DNA from: Chaetoderma sp. LZ-2023a
Lineage: Eukaryota; Mollusca; Caudofoveata; Chaetodermatida; Chaetodermatidae
Length of the DNA stretch: 64,000 bases
Direction: 5' to 3'
Assembly (NCBI GenBank): GCA_034401795.1
Contig: CM067367.1
Span: forward strand, 50,161,363 to 50,225,362
Shown: piece by piece, positions 31,661-43,074 of the stretch
Layout of the letters: each line of letters begins with the position of its first letter
How positions within the stretch are numbered: position 1 is the stretch's first letter
The notes under the pieces: generated by a model
Database searches by the model: none
Seen by the model: only the letters and a program-made list of their open reading frames with translations
What the model was told of the DNA's origin: nothing
Made by a program: the position numbers and the translations under genes

Positions 31661-32596
31661 AAGTGGAATCTGTCTATGGTTTGTCGAAATTGCAATTGGA
31701 GCTGTATATGTGTTAAGTACATGCATCACATTTAGTTGTTTTTTTTGTGGCCATAAATGATAATTGCCGAAATGTCATATCATCGTAATCGTACTTTTGT
31801 ATAAAATGAACATGTGGGAACTCCGCACCTGGATATTCTTTACTGCGTATGAAGCCAGTGTGATGACGGTGCGTATATTTTAATAAATTTTCAATCCACA
31901 ATTTCTCTTGAAATCTGGATGAATATACCTAGATATCCTCTGAAATGGGCTTATTACAATATAGTCTAATTTGAGCCGACGTAAAAGGCATAACTTTTTA
32001 GAACAATATATGCACCAGTAGCGGCTAGTGTTGTAGCGACTTATAATGGAAAGAGAAGCGATTTACAAAATCTGCAAACCTGACATCGGTTGTTTTCGAA
32101 TTCGCTATTTCATACATAATATGTAACCGAAAATCTCCGCTTTTCCATAGACATGCGCATGCGTAAATAATTGTTTTTCCGATGCCTGATATCCGCGTAC
32201 GTAAGCTCATTACCCGTTTTCGGCAACGGGTATCACCGTATCACACGATTCTGATTGGTCAAGAATATGTGCGTATTTAATGAGATTTAGCAAAGATGGC
32301 ATCAACTGTTTAGAAAATAACATATTTTTGCGTGTGCAATACCTCAATCTATGCACATTTCGTGTATACCACAGATGAAAAAGTAGAGCGATAACGCAGA
32401 ATAACGAAACTGTCAATCAGAAAGTGTGATGCCTATATATTTAACCGGCATCTTAACTCGGCCTTATTACTGACAGTGCTTGAAGTTAGTTTCCTCGAAA
32501 ATTGTAAACAAAGACACGCATCAATGATCGAGTTCATCGGTTTGTTTATCTTCAACATTATTGTTTGTTCGCGACAAGAGGTAAACGAAATGGATA
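31661..32596. other. RBCK1 intron 5 sequence without recognisable feature
   Basis: No convincing gene, RNA or mobile element border. Confidence 0.5.
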
Positions 32597-32620
32597 TATA
32601 TATATATATATATATATATA

Positions 32621-34277
32621 CACCTGTGCAAAAGTTAAGCACCAGCAAAAACAATAGAACGTAGAAACATGATGGTACAACTAGGCTGCCATACTTTTTG
32701 TCCCCGCGTTAGCTGACATAATTCCAAGTACGAAATGCACATGCATGCATGACTTCACGCCGCTTGATGTCCGTGCGTGGCGGGAAACAGCACACGTGTT
32801 CAGTTATGTAAAAGTCCAGTTTGAGGTGTAGAACATTACATACAGATTTAGGCGACAAGATTAGGAATTTTGTGTTCATGACCGTGGTTTATTTGTACAG
32901 AGAGAATTAGCTCTTGATTGTGAACCGCTATGGCAAGACGAAGGTTAAGTGATCGTGTGAAATGGCAAATTATAGGCATGCATACCACTGGTATGTCATG
33001 CAGAGAGATTGGCAGACAGCTGAACATTAACCATACTGTAATCAGTCGTTTGATTGCAAAACATGGGCAAACTAACGAGGTGAAGGACAGGCCTAGATCT
33101 GGAAGACCGAAGAAGACTACTGCCCGTGATGATCGAGTCCTAGTACGCCTTGTTAGGAGATCTCCATTCACCAACAGCAGAGTGCTCAGCCAGCAATGGG
33201 AAACGCGCAATAGAGTGTCAATGTCTACCGTCAAAAGGAGACTGTATGCTGCTGGCATGAAAGCTAGGAGACCTGTCAGACGTCCTCTCCTCACTGCACA
33301 CCACAAAGAGGAGCGTCTGAGGTGGTGCAACGAAAGAAGACACTGGAACATGAGATCCTGGAGATGGGTACACTGGTCCGATGAAAGTCGGTTCCTGCTT
33401 CATGCCACAGATGGTCGAACTCGTGTATGGAGGTCCAGACGCACGGCGTACGACCAACGTAACATCATGGAAGAAGTTCTATTTGGTGGAGGTTCCGTTA
33501 TGATATGGGGGTGCATCTCATTTGATTGTAAGCTGGATCTGTTGACTGTACCTGGAACACTAAATGGACAAAGATATCAAGATTCCATACTGGATAGAGT
33601 TGTGGTCCCTCATTTTGTAAATCATGCACCTGGAACCCACCCTATATTCATGGATGACAACGCCCGACCACATCGTGCTAGAGCTGTGCATGAATACCTC
33701 CGCCAGAATGCCATCGAAACCCTACCATGGCCAGCAAGGAGCCCTGACATGAACCCTATTGAGCATATCTGGGACATTCTGGGAAACATGGTGAGAAGGA
33801 GGGATCCTCCTGTGCAGAACCTACAGGAATTAACAGACGCACTCCATCTTGAATGGCAACGAATACCACAATGGCGTATCAGTCGGTTGGTGACCAGCAT
33901 GAGACGTCGTGTCCAGGCCGTCATCCAGGCACAAGGTGGATATACCCGGTATTAATAATGACAGTCTCAAACTCGTGCACAGATGTTAAACTTCGTTTTC
34001 AGACACCATTAATGACAATCTAGCCACGTGTGTCAACTGTAGGGCAATAGTTGTCAGTTGTGTCAACGTAACCATATTCAGGCCTCGTTTTCAAGTTCAA
34101 ACAAAAACATACAGTGTTTCCCCACCATCATAATCAGCATTCCTCTAGTTGCATTATTACCTCTTGCACTAAGATGGATGGGTACATAAATGTTTATGCT
34201 ATTGCTTTCTTCATAGCACATGAATATACCCTCGCATGTGCGTAAAAATAGGGTGGTGCTTAACTTTTGCACAGGTG
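32621..34277 (+). mobile_element. Tc1/mariner element, apparently intact
   Basis: Perfect 24-bp TIRs (CACCTGTGCAAAAGTTAAGC... at 32621-32644, inverted at 34254-34277) flanked by TA. One uninterrupted transposase gene. 1657 bp. (TA)n tracts abut both ends (about 32594-32620 and 34278-34300). It lies in RBCK1 intron 5, sense to the gene. It is the only element in the window with both ends and an open transposase frame. Confidence 0.95.
32930..33955 (+). CDS. Tc1-family DD34E transposase, intact
   Basis: 341 codons, the usual Tc1 transposase length. N-terminal bipartite paired-like domain: residues 5-45 (CREIGRQLNINHTVISRLIA) and 70-112, joined by RPRSGRPKKTT (GRPR/AT-hook-like). Catalytic triad: D151 (VHWSDESRF), D243 (MDDNARPH) and E278 (SPDMNPIEHIWD), with 34 residues between the second Asp and the Glu. 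Gly-rich box at 186-189 (FGGGSVMIWG). It would bind the element's TIRs and cut and paste at TA. The ATG at 32930 is the first in frame and precedes the HTH by a normal distance. An antisense open frame (32848-33351) is a shadow. All expected catalytic residues are present, so function is plausible but untested. Confidence 0.95.
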   Translation: MARRRLSDRVKWQIIGMHTTGMSCREIGRQLNINHTVISRLIAKHGQTNEVKDRPRSGRPKKTTARDDRVLVRLVRRSPFTNSRVLSQQWETRNRVSMSTVKRRLYAAGMKARRPVRRPLLTAHHKEERLRWCNERRHWNMRSWRWVHWSDESRFLLHATDGRTRVWRSRRTAYDQRNIMEEVLFGGGSVMIWGCISFDCKLDLLTVPGTLNGQRYQDSILDRVVVPHFVNHAPGTHPIFMDDNARPHRARAVHEYLRQNAIETLPWPARSPDMNPIEHIWDILGNMVRRRDPPVQNLQELTDALHLEWQRIPQWRISRLVTSMRRRVQAVIQAQGGYTRY

Positions 34278-34300
34278 TATATATATATATATATATATAA

Positions 34301-35067
34301 TGTCTGCGGCTCTCTTACGACAATCTACAACTTTCTCATTAGCAGTGACATCACATTTACTAAAACAAGAATGATAATACAGGTTACTGGGCAGATATTG
34401 GCCTAGTAAACTGCATTATCAGGGAAGTGGGCCCCAAATCAAGACCAATGAATTATCACATTTTACCCATTTGAACCTGAAATCCCAGAATTCCACTTTT
34501 ACAGTCATTATATAAGTATGATGTTGGATGAAAGCAATTTGACTGGAAGTTTTATGATGGCTACAGATATGCAATTCAACAATATAAATATACCGATGTA
34601 AATCGAAAATCATCCATTCAAAGCGTGAGAAAATCAAAATAATCTTTTTATATTTTAATATAATAAGTCTTTACCGAAATATTGTAACATGAGTTTCCTG
34701 GTAATAAATATTTTCATGATCACGGTATGAGATTTTGTGCACAGTGGATTTCAGTCTTTGTTTTCCGATTTTGGTGTCTAAATATGGAAAATAATCACCA
34801 AACTTCGTTGAAGCGCTTAGCGCAACCTGATAATGCTGCAATACCAATAAAAAAAGTTCAAAAGACATGTATATGCGTGAGAATATACAGAAAGATGACC
34901 AGTTTTAAAGAACAGAAAAAGGTGATATATACATGTACATATGCACATTGCAAAAAAAAAAAAATTTCTATAAAAAAAAATGTAATGGTAAATTAACTCG
35001 CACAATACTAGATAACAGTCAATCATTCCAGTGGTAAAATTTCATAGATATTCCTCTCTCGCCTTGT
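34301..35067. other. RBCK1 intron 5 sequence without recognisable feature
   Basis: AT-rich. A poly-A-like tract at 34953-34981 but no associated retroposon identified. Confidence 0.5.
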
Positions 35068-35302
35068 TTAACCTTTTAATGACTAAATTTCTTCGAAAAA
35101 TTAAAACATTTATTTATTGAATGTCCATTTGCAGAGCAAGAGGAGGCTATTTTTGAAAATTTACCACTAATGACTGGCTCGGTTGCTGAGCCAGTCATTG
35201 CAGTGGTAGAATTTCAAAAATAGTCTTCTTGTCCTGCAAATGGACATTACGCAAACCCACTACAGAGGCCGGTTTTTGCCGGTTTCATCACGAAAGGGTT
35301 AA
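35068..35302. repeat. TTAA-type palindromic element, near full length
   Basis: Outer ends TTAACCTTTTAATGAC and CATCACGAAAGGGTTAA. Core palindrome GAATGTCCATTTGCAGAGCA...TGCAAATGGACATT with inner TGACTGGCTCGGTTGCTGAG. It abuts the 5' edge of the hAT transposase remnant and may have truncated it. Confidence 0.85.
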
Positions 35303-35362
35303 AATCACGTTTTGCTGCTTTTTCAATGACTACTGAACTACTGAAAATCCACGACTGAAAGA

Positions 35363-37518
35363 GTGTGTGAAACTACTGAAAATCATGTTTTTTTCACCAA
35401 GTTGTTATTTACCAACTTCATAATTGAGCATAATTTGCCAATTGCTGTTGCAGATCACGCAAGCCAATTATTTAAATCAATGTTCACGGATTCTAAAATT
35501 GCCGGTCAGTATGCATGCGCTCGGACAAAACCCACAGCTATTGTGGAAACAGGAGATTTTGATGACAAAAATATTAAATCAATTTTACAAACACAGCCAT
35601 TCAGTGTGGCAACAGATGGTAGTACCGATATGGCTGATAAGAAACTCTATCCCATTGTAATAAAATATTTTGATAAAACACTATCAAAAGTTGTGTGCGT
35701 TTTATTAACAATTGTTGATTGTGATAAACCATCTACTGGAGAAAACATTTATAACATAATTGACACAGAGCTAAGAATGCACAAGATCAATTGAAAAAAC
35801 TGCATGTGTTTTTCAGCGGACAATGCTAGCATAATGTTGGGCAAATATAAAGGTGTTGCAAGCTATATTTCAAAACAGGCACCATCTGTGTATGTTTTGG
35901 GCTGTCCATGTCACCTAATGCATTTGGCAGCATCAAAGGCTGGTAAACAATTACCATGCAACATCGAGGAGATACTGGTGGACACTTTCTACTACCTAGA
36001 CAAAAGTTCTAATAGGCAACAAAATCTTAAATTATTCCAAAAAATGTGTGGAACAGCAGAAAGAAAGATATTGAAGTTTGTAAGTACGCGTTGGTTATCA
36101 TTAGGACAGTGTTTGGAAAGGGTTTTGGACCAATGGGAGCCACTCTATAAGTTTTGGACCAATGGGAGCCACTCTATAAGTTTTTTCAATCCGAAAATGA
36201 TAAGAAACCTAAAACAAAAACTGCCACATCACAAACTAGGAATGCATCGGCTGCCAAAGCATCTAAATCAACACACAGTGAGAATCGTATTGCCAGCAAG
36301 AGCACTTCATTACCATCCAGTGTGGTGTCAAATTCAAAAGTGAATAGTGATGCCTCCACACCTTCAAGCAGCAGCTCACGTATCACTGCAAAATCAAAAC
36401 ACAGCCACACAGACAGTAGTTATCTACAAGCTACAAAAGGAACTCATGATGAGAGCATTGCTGCACTCAAACCCACTGCTCTTAAATCATTTGACATTTT
36501 TAGGTATATTTTCAAACAGACTGATTTAGCGGTGCAGAAAGCTGAAAATGACGCAAAAGCCAAGCAAATTCAAATTGAGAAGAAAGAGAAAATTCTGCCA
36601 AATGATAAAGTTGGACGTGTCTTGGCATTTTTCAAAAGTAGAAATAATAAGCTGTATTGTCTTGTTTGTGAAAGCAGTGTTGCCACTATTTGAGACAGCT
36701 AATGTTACCCTGCAAAATGTGGAACCGTGTATCCACATGCTACATAGAGTGCTGATTAAACAGCTGAAGGATCTTCTCATCAGATTAGTGAAACCGGAGC
36801 ATATATACTCAATTCCAACTATGAAAATCTGGGCAATCAGAAGTCTGACGGCAAATCTTTATATTGGTAAAGCAGCAAAGGATTATCTTGATTCACATTA
36901 CCTCTTAGAACTTAATCATTTTTTACATCGGTCAGAGCCTTTTATGTAGCCGCTTGTAATTACATGATTGCAAAATTTCCATATGATGATGAACCTTTGT
37001 TCCATGCAGAGATTGCTGATCCCAGCATGCGGTTAGAGAAAGACTATACAAGCATTAAGTATTGCACAGACAGATTCTCTATGATTCTCCCACAGGATTG
37101 TAACAGGCTTGAAGGACAGTTCCTGAATTATCAGGTTGATACTATTCAAAATCTGGAGAATACCAGCCACAGTATTGATAAGTTTTGGGCGAACATGGCC
37201 CAAAGTAAAGATGACAATCATGTTGCAAAATATGACTTACTAGCTCAAGTAAAGCTATGTATTCTTGTAGTATTTCATTCTAATGTGAACTGTGAGAGAT
37301 TGTTCAGTATTGTTACCAAAACAAGACAAATTATAGGCCTACTTTAAGTACCAAAACGCTAAGTAGGTTGTTGACACAAGATGTCTATGATAGCAGAAGG
37401 CAATGTGTGTCACACATACAAACCCGATAAAGAACTCCTGAAGAAAGCCAAGGGAAATACTGCTGCCAAGTTGCATGCGCAAGCACTTCTGAAGTCTGCG
37501 AGTAGTACTGGCCACTGA
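35363..37518 (+). pseudogene. hAT-superfamily transposase, broken
   Basis: Recognisable hAT order: FTNFIIEHNLPIAVADHASQ and CARTK (N-part), FSVATDGSTDMADKKLYPIV (first catalytic region), CFSADNASIMLGKYKG (second), GCPCHLMHLAASKAGK, STRWLSLGQCLERVLDQWEP, and the C-terminal dimerisation block ILVVFHSNVNCERLFS. Breaks: an in-frame TGA at 35792-35794, a 29-bp tandem duplication at 36122-36179, frameshifts near 36690, 36940 and 37340, and a terminal TGA at 37516. A Ser/Lys-rich low-complexity segment (36200-36470) interrupts the fold, as in some relatives. The N-terminal zinc finger is missing, cut by the palindromic element at 35068-35302. No TIRs located. Confidence 0.9.
36122..36179 (+). repeat. 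Exact 29-bp tandem duplication that shifts the hAT frame
   Basis: GTTTTGGACCAATGGGAGCC... (29 bp) is repeated exactly at 36122-36150 and 36151-36179. 29 is not a multiple of three. The reading frame before the first copy matches the frame after the second once one copy is discounted. Confidence 0.95.
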
Positions 37519-37814
37519 GTAGAACTGACTATGGCACAGATGATTACAGAATTCAGAACCAAAGTGTATATTTAATGTTTAGTGTAACTTTAGTATTGTA
37601 TTGATGTGATCACGTGAAAGTGGCTTTTTTAAAACAACAGTTAACTGTAATAGCCCTGACATTGGATTAACTTCTTGGATATTTCGAAATGCTGTATAGT
37701 GAGTGACATTCAAAAGACATGAAAATTAAGGCATGCATCTTACTTGTTGACCAGCCTTTGTTGTGCAGCTATTATAAGTCTTAATTTTATCATAGCTTGT
37801 GTTCATATCTCTTT
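37519..37814. other. Sequence 3' of the hAT remnant
   Basis: Probably the 3' untranslated part of the hAT element. I could not identify its terminal inverted repeat. Confidence 0.35.
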
Positions 37815-38023
37815 TTAATCTTTTCATGGCGAATCCGACCAAAACCGGCCTCTGTAGTGGTCTTGAGGAATGCCCATTTGCAGCTCAAGAGAAGGCTATT
37901 TTTTAGAATAACTAAGCCAGTCATTCCAGTGGTCGTTTTTAAAAAATGGTCTGGATCTGCAAATGAACATTATAAAAGCTGATATTTTGATATACTTGAA
38001 CAAATTGAGCCATGAAAGGGTTG
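37815..38023. repeat. TTAA-type palindromic element
   Basis: TTAATCTTTTCATGGCGAAT...AACCGGCCTCTGTAGTGGTC, shortened core (AGCCAGTCATTCCAGTGGT), right end CATGAAAGGGTTGA. Confidence 0.8.
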
Positions 38024-38100
38024 AGCCACTACATTCTAAATACTTTATCCTTACAAGCCTGCAATTCCTTTATATGCATCTAAATTTTGTAGCAATGTGA

Positions 38101-38713
38101 TGATTATTTTGAAACTAATTTGACTGGAAACTGTTGCTTCTGCAATGGCCTGGAGTAAGGTGGATAATTTTCTGCTCCGTAAAAATGTAAATTCTGCTTT
38201 AGAAAATAGCAAATTCTGCTTCGCCACCGGTTTCACTGTTTTCAGCTTTCGAACAATAATCTGCCTAATTGATAGTCATAGATCCTTGAAAATTTGACAG
38301 TTCATGCCTATATTGAGAGGATACAAAATATTCGTAACTAGAATCACACCCTGCCTTGCAATTTGGAATACCGGTAAGAAGACTGTCTCTGGCACATAGA
38401 TGTACATGTATTGCTCTTCTTCAATTTGATGGATGAATTTTCATAATTTCTGGTACAAATTGAATTTTATTTAGAAGAAAATGTTAATTTTTGTTGATTT
38501 CTGCTTCAAATGGCAGTTTCTGCTTCAGTATGTCAATTCTGCTTACGAAGCAGAATTTCTGCCGAAGCAGAAAATCATCACCCCTACTGGAGAAATTCCC
38601 ATTTGAAAACATTATTTTTGGAAATACACAACTGGAATGACTGGCTCGACTATCGCGAGTTATTCCAATGGTAAAATTTCAAAAATAGTTTCTTACTCTG
38701 CAAATGGACATTT
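38101..38713. repeat. TTAA-type palindromic element split by a 431-bp insertion
   Basis: TCTGCAATGGCCTGGAG (38139-38155) and GAGAAATTCCCATTTG (38591 on) form one family sequence once 38156-38592 is removed. The core palindrome ends GCAAATGGACATTTCTC at 38713. An R3-like ATTTTGAAACTAATTTGACT lies at 38106. Confidence 0.7.
38156..38586. mobile_element. 431-bp TIR element with 6-bp duplication CTGGAG
   Basis: Left end TAAGGTGGATAATTTTCTGC and right end (inverted) TAGGGGTGATGATTTTCTGC, flanked by CTGGAG at 38150-38155 and 38587-38592. The interior repeats TTCTGCTT/AAGCAGAA many times. Non-coding. hAT-like TIR start (TAGGGGTG) but a 6-bp rather than an 8-bp duplication. Confidence 0.75.
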
Positions 38714-39659
38714 CTCTAGGTCATTGCGGAGGACTTTTTTCCTGTAGTACTTACTAACTAGGAAATCAGTATGCCAACTTTGCCTAGATAGAACAAACAT
38801 TCAGCTATCATCTTTGGTCATGTATACCGCTCAAAAGGATAATTGTTACTTTTAGGACCATCAATTATACTGAGCCCTCACAGCTGAAAAAGATGTCAAG
38901 TTATTGTCTGTATTCAGTTTTAAGCAATAACAATTAACACGACGTCTTTTTAGCCATATAGCTGAACATGATGGTTGCTGGCCCTAACACTAACCGATTC
39001 TCATTTTGAGCTGTACATGACAGAAAAACGTTTGGTTCCAGTGCGTAACTAGTATAAATAAGTCTGTCTGTCGGTTGATCAGTCAGTCTGTCTGTCTGTC
39101 TGTCTGTCTGTCTCAAAATATTTAACAAAGCTGCCTAAGTCGCAACTATAGCATGTTCACACTTTTTTAAAAAGGTGATTTGAATGGTTCTGAAGCACAT
39201 AACATGGTTGAAGGAAAGAGGAATTTGAGTGCCAGAATGAGCTTAGAATGCACCACAGAGCATCTAAACGCATACAATTTCTGGGGACCTGCACCCCCCC
39301 CCCAGACCCCTGTCAATAGGCATTTGACTTCACACTAGCTTGCTGCGCACGCTCGTGTTCACCGCGTTGCTCATTACTATTTGCAATCCTCCAAAGTGGG
39401 CACCTCTGGTTACAACTCGGGTGATGTGATGTTTGAAAAAAAAGATTCTATGGAAAATTAGTAAAAAAATTTCTAAATTTCATAGACAACAAAACACTGT
39501 GTATGCCTATTTATACCTGGAAACGCCTCAACTGCTCTTGGAGAGCATCTAGACTTCAAAGTTGGCCGGTGGAGGGTTAGGACAGTGAATCGTGCATGTC
39601 AGGAGAGTAATTCATAGTCCTTCAGTATATAAAAGTGAAAGACTGACTCAAGTCAGACC
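38714..39659. other. Intron 5 sequence with a (GTCT)n microsatellite
   Basis: About eight GTCT units at 39083-39113. A run of C at 39294-39303. Otherwise nothing recognisable. Confidence 0.6.
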
Positions 39660-39850
39660 ACCAATGACCGATAGAAAAATATCCATTCGCAGAACAAGAG
39701 AAGACTGTTTTTGAAAATTTACGATTGGAATGACTGACTCGGTTATCGAGACAGTCATTCCAGTGGTAGATTAAAAAAAATAGCCTTCTTGGTCTGCAAA
39801 TAGATATTTCTCAACACCACTGCAGAAGCCGTTTTTGGATGATATGAGCA
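39660..39850. repeat. TTAA-type palindromic element (degraded)
   Basis: Arms ATATCCATTCGCAGAACAAG and GGTCTGCAAATAGATATTTC. Inner GGAATGACTGACTCGG / CGAGACAGTCATTCCAG. Confidence 0.8.
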
Positions 39851-40198
39851 TGGTTCTGCTGATCCGGTTGCTTAGTGCGGTTAACTGGCCCGCTTCCTCA
39901 AGAAATCATGAGTCATTTTGACAAATGTTGGATTAAGTACATGTACATACATGGAAGATATTCATGGCCTAAAATCCAGTGGTCCAATGACCCATGTGTG
40001 AAGGTAATGATTGGATATTGTGAATTTTAGAGTGCTAAATGGTGCAAGGCCCCTACCTCAGCAAAACCCTGCATGAGTGTTAAAGGGTTAAGTATATGAT
40101 GTCATAATGAATTACATCATATGTAGGCTGACGCAGCTAAATCTGTCATAAACTTTTAAGAGTCAGTTGTACGAATTGTATGTCTTTATTATTTAGTA

Positions 40199-40272
40199 AA
40201 CATTCTGTTGAATATTTAACAACAGACCCCAGGCAAATTATTTGAAATTAGTTTCAAAATATTCAACAGGTT
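40199..40272. repeat. R3 terminal palindrome
   Basis: ACATTCTGTTGAATATTTAA and TTAGTTTCAAAATATTCAAC flank a short centre. The body of R3 is absent. Confidence 0.7.
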
Positions 40273-40419
40273 AACTGTATCTATGGTTACCATGAAGTTT
40301 GGAATTCAGGATTCAAAGTACATACTGATCCCAACACACACAGTCCTTATAATGACACGGCATCACACAATGATGTTCTGGCCAAAAGGTCAAAGTCACT
40401 GATACACATGGTAACCATC

Positions 40420-40870
40420 TGCTGTCCGCCATCCATCCGTCAATTTATGTTTAAAAATGCTACTCCACATTAACAGCTTGACAGAATTCAAGCTAATTTG
40501 GCGGGAAGGACCCTAAAGCTTTCGGCGTCTGACCATGCATACAGAATTTTGATTGGTCAATTTTTGTGTGAAAATCTTTGATTTTATGAAAAATTTAGCA
40601 GAAACTGTCAAAATGCTGTCCTCATTAACCAATTGACAGATTGCAACCCTAGCTAGCTGGACATAAATTGCCAAAATGTATATTCTCCATATCCGCTTGG
40701 TGGATTATATCTAAATTTGGCTGGAATGATTCTATAGTAGTTGGTTCTAGAACTTCTATTCAGGATTTTGTGTGGTCATTTTTGGTGGCCATGTGGATTT
40801 TTTGAAAACTCCAAAACCATTTAAGACCCTGCTCTTTAATTAGTCCCAATGTCAACGAAACTTGGGTGGA
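40420..40870 (+). repeat. AGCTCACCTGG repeat fragment (divergent subfamily)
   Basis: CCATCCATCCGTCAATTTAT, AGCTTGACAGAATTCAAGCT, GGACCCTAAAG and ATACAGAATTTTGATTGGTC match the subfamily at 14318-15670. No terminal modules. Confidence 0.6.
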
Positions 40871-41038
40871 ATGATCCTATGGCTGTATGCTTGTACATAT
40901 CAAACAAGAACAACAATCAATATTGAATATGAAGATCAAAATGATTTTTATAATTTTTTTCTGTGTCTACACTTCAATCCTTATGGAATACGATTCAAAC
41001 ATTCAATATTTTTTTCGCATGTTATAGTATGTGTTCAC

Positions 41039-43066
41039 CAGCACTCCAGATAAGGTGAGTACAAGCGTACTGTACGCATAGAAATTGTCAATGTACGCAG
41101 ACATGTAAACATTCATGCGTACGATGTACGCCTCAAGTAAATGCTGTACGCATCGGTGTATTAATCTGGTCTGTTTCCATTATCAAATATCAGTGTTCAT
41201 TCCAGGTCGCACCATTGCGCCATAGTCCCCTAAATTCCAACCGGGGCGCAAAATAAATAACATAGTCGGTCAAACGGGCGCATAAAATATCTGCACAAAA
41301 ACTGGACACGTAGCTGTCAAACTCGGAAGATTTTTTTCATTTTGTTGAAAAACTGTTCACTACAAAAGCCACGTGTGCGGTTTAGCCAATGACAACTCGT
41401 CCGTACAATGCTAGGCCAATGAAACTGTGTGTTATGTAGCATTCAATGTAGATGGAAGAGTATGCAGAGAATGCAGTCAATTCCGATAATTTGATTGGAC
41501 CAATTGGGAAATGACGTAGCCACATAAATTATGAATTAAAAATTGGCCCGTTACTGAAAGTCGATCTCCGATACGTGAGTAGATTCCAAACGTATCACTT
41601 TGTTGAACTTTTTTGCAAGAAAATCAGAGCCTATTACCGAAGATCAGCCTGCCACTGAGGTGGCGTTTCTGACATGCCACGATATAAGTGTAAAAGCAGT
41701 GCCTATACTACTGTCACTAAACGGTATGATCTCCATCTCTGCATGACGGTATTCTTTTCTTTGTACAAGACCTTTGCTTACCTATATGCGTGTCAATGAA
41801 AGAAATTCCCACCAATATAATCCGAGTTTGTCTTTCAGAATCTCCACGAAGGCATATCTTATATGAGTGGAGATGGAAGATTTTTTAATTGTGAATATTT
41901 CATTAGAATATATACAGAAATATTTGTAAAAGTTTGTTCTTTCACACTTATTTTAATTGGAGAGGTAATTATAGGAATAACTTAATATTGAATTTACAAC
42001 AATTTCTGCTGGTAGGCTAAAGCATTACTCTGCCAATAACAACTGCAAGTTCTCTTCACCTGATTTAGTTTACCGGTAAATATTAAAAGATCTGTTCTCT
42101 TATTACAGTAACCAATATATTAGCGCTTCTAACCTTGGATTATATTTTTAGTAAGAAACCTGCCAAGATTAAATGAACAATATTCTAATTGCAATAACTT
42201 GTCTTGTCAGCACTTCTATACCTTAGTCCCATCTTAATCAAATAGGAAGCAAAAAACTGGAATTTCCCTTCAAAATAAAGACATGCTCCATGAGAAAGTG
42301 TTAACACTTCTCATACATGTAGGCCTACCGTATGTTATAGTTGAAACTCTGCTAATTATTTCGAAAACAATCTGACTAACTTCTGTAAGTGGTTAATTGT
42401 TGTCTGTAATTTTTTTCAATCAAACTACCGGTAGCTTCTAAATTTACCTCCTTTAAAACAAATTTCAGAATTCAGAATGACAAGCATTATTATAGCAATA
42501 ATATTTATTCATTTGCCAGTGTGTGACGGAGATAATGTTTAGAATGTTAGTGTATCTCTATAGGCTAATCGTATTTGGCCTTAGGAAATAACATGGTGGG
42601 GATTGGGTGGGGGGGGGGGGTGACTAGTTAATCGCTTTAACACTAAAGCCGGCCAAAAAAGGCTTCTGCAGTGGTCTTGGGAAATGTCCATTTGCAGACC
42701 AAGAGAAGAGTATTTTTGAAAATTTACCACTGTAATGACTGGCTCGATAATCAAGTAAGTCATTCCAGTGATAAATTTTCAAAAATAATTTTTGCTTGGT
42801 CTGCAACTGGACATTTTCTCTGATTCAAGATTCAATATTATTTATTCAGTATCAAAATATAAATGTCATGGATTCAACTAGGTTGTCCACCTCAAGCATC
42901 ATGTCTGAGAAAGTAGAAGTTTTCTTGAACAAACTTGAGGGTTAAAGGAGACACCCGCGGTCAAAAGTGAAAAAGTCTTGTACTCCTCATCAATTATGTT
43001 GTACGCATCAGTTGAAAAATTAAGGAGTACCGTACTCCCAAGTGAAGAAAGTTATCTGGAGCACTG
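41039..43066. mobile_element. 2.03-kb non-autonomous hAT-like element, exact 8-bp duplication
   Basis: Ends CAGCACTCCAGATAA (41039-41053) and, inverted, CAGTGCTCCAGATAA (43052-43066), flanked exactly by GTGTTCAC at 41031-41038 and 43067-43074. Subterminal GTACGCAT/GTACGCA motifs recur at 41071-41155 and near 43010. No transposase ORF. A TTAA-type palindromic element (42628-42946) is nested inside. Confidence 0.9.
42628..42946. repeat. TTAA-type palindromic element nested in the hAT-like element
   Basis: TTAATCGCTTTAACACTAAA...GCAGTGGTCTTGGGAAATGT, core palindrome to ACTGGACATTTTCTCTGA. Then an extra stretch of about 85 bp bounded by TCTGA, then TTTTCTTGAAC...TTGAGGGTTAA. Confidence 0.75.
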
Positions 43067-43074
43067 GTGTTCAC

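Noticed and set aside
32848-33351. 167-codon frame on the - strand
   Set aside because: Antisense shadow of the intact Tc1 transposase.
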